Below, one piece after another: positions 63,734-64,000 of a stretch of 64,000 nt of DNA. The stretch covers positions 1,240,001 through 1,304,000 of the forward strand of contig NZ_CP104965.1 of the NCBI RefSeq assembly GCF_025452235.1. The letters are read 5' to 3'. The position numbers and the translations under genes were made by a program. The notes beneath the pieces were generated by a model. It ran no database searches and was not told where the DNA came from. It saw only the letters and a program-made list of their open reading frames with translations. This DNA is from Devosia neptuniae. Lineage in GTDB: Bacteria; Pseudomonadota; Alphaproteobacteria; Rhizobiales; Devosiaceae. Numbering within the stretch: position 1 is the stretch's first letter; each line of letters opens with the position of its first letter.

Positions 63734-64000
63734 TCAGGCGGCGTAATGGCCTTCGAGCGGGCTGGTCAGCAATTGATAGAGCCGGTGCGGATCATCGGTT
63801 CGCCGCAGATCGTCCACCACGCTTTCGGTGCGCAACAGGCGCGCCACCCGCGACAGGGCCTTGAGGTGGTCGGCGCCGGCCCCGGCAGGGGCCAGCAGCA
63901 TCATCACGATATCCACAGGCTGGTCATCGACCGCGTCGAACTCAATGGGATCGTCCAGCCGCGCGAACACGGCAGTGACCCCATCAAGGCCCGCAATCTT
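63734..64000 (-). CDS. ptsN: PTS IIA-like nitrogen regulatory protein PtsN, C-terminal part
   Basis: The visible 89 codons include ARLDDPIEFDAVDDQPVDIV and GADHLKALSRVARLLRTESV, then TDDPHRLYQLLTS, typical of the C-terminal half of EIIA-Ntr. The phosphorylated His lies beyond the right edge. PtsN regulates K+ uptake and metabolism through the PtsP-NPr relay. In relatives ptsN follows rpoN-hpf; here it converges on DUF1150-hsp20 at the opposite end of the window. Confidence 0.9.
   Translation of the reverse strand, partial: KIAGLDGVTAVFARLDDPIEFDAVDDQPVDIVMMLLAPAGAGADHLKALSRVARLLRTESVVDDLRRTDDPHRLYQLLTSPLEGHYAA

Overview
The window is a 64 kb, gene-dense, GC-rich stretch of an alphaproteobacterial chromosome, with no phage, plasmid, insertion sequence or CRISPR array. 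Conserved neighbourhoods point to the Hyphomicrobiales: rnd-lptCAB-rpoN; rimP-nusA-ylxR-infB; lnt-metK-trmB; tsaB-rimI-fur-plsC; tRNA-Ala / FYDLN-acid gene / aroA-cmk-rpsA-sppA-ihfB-lapA-trpFBA-accD-folC; trxA-addA-addB-murU-like; hsp20-DUF1150-ptsN. A Cys-free AccD zinc ribbon, a class II EPSP synthase and a Fur/Mur-type regulator agree. Devosiaceae is a plausible family, but this is inference from gene order only.

Left part (1-12 kb): the end of a BrnT/BrnA-type toxin-antitoxin pair, an NDUFA9-like protein, a GFA-family protein, tRNA-Leu(CAG), RNase D, the LPS transport genes lptC/A/B and rpoN. rpoN carries a frameshift in a G homopolymer and is preceded by a textbook -24/-12 promoter. An HWE histidine kinase, rpsO-pnp and an L,D-transpeptidase follow. 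Middle-left (12-24 kb, mostly minus strand): lnt-metK-trmB, an HxlR regulator, and rimP-nusA-ylxR-infB with a leader that looks like a transcription attenuator. Then (24-31 kb) come tsaB-rimI-fur-plsC, pncB, an AlkZ/YcaQ-like glycosylase and a dmeR-dmeF metal-efflux pair with a palindromic operator.

Centre (31-45 kb): the aroA-cmk-rpsA to trpFBA-accD-folC block, interrupted by a second, complete BrnTA module and by queF. Right part (45-64 kb, mostly minus strand): a GH3 glycosidase, two tandem thioredoxins, addAB, a sugar-1-phosphate nucleotidyltransferase, pheS-exonuclease-pheT, rplT-rpmI, a TetR/MFS pair, a glycosyltransferase, and an hsp20-DUF1150 operon with a sigma-32 promoter and a ROSE-like RNA thermometer. 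The window ends in the C-terminal part of ptsN.

Most genes are core housekeeping: translation, envelope assembly, Trp and aromatic synthesis, recombination. The more interesting material is regulatory or structural: the rpoN lesion and its apparent self-promoter, the rimP leader, the hsp20 thermometer, the dmeRF and brnTA operators, intergenic palindromic repeats, and several standard gene clusters that are split relative to the usual order. I did not find a convincing wholly new multi-gene system. All starts, motifs and hairpins were read by eye, without alignment or folding software.
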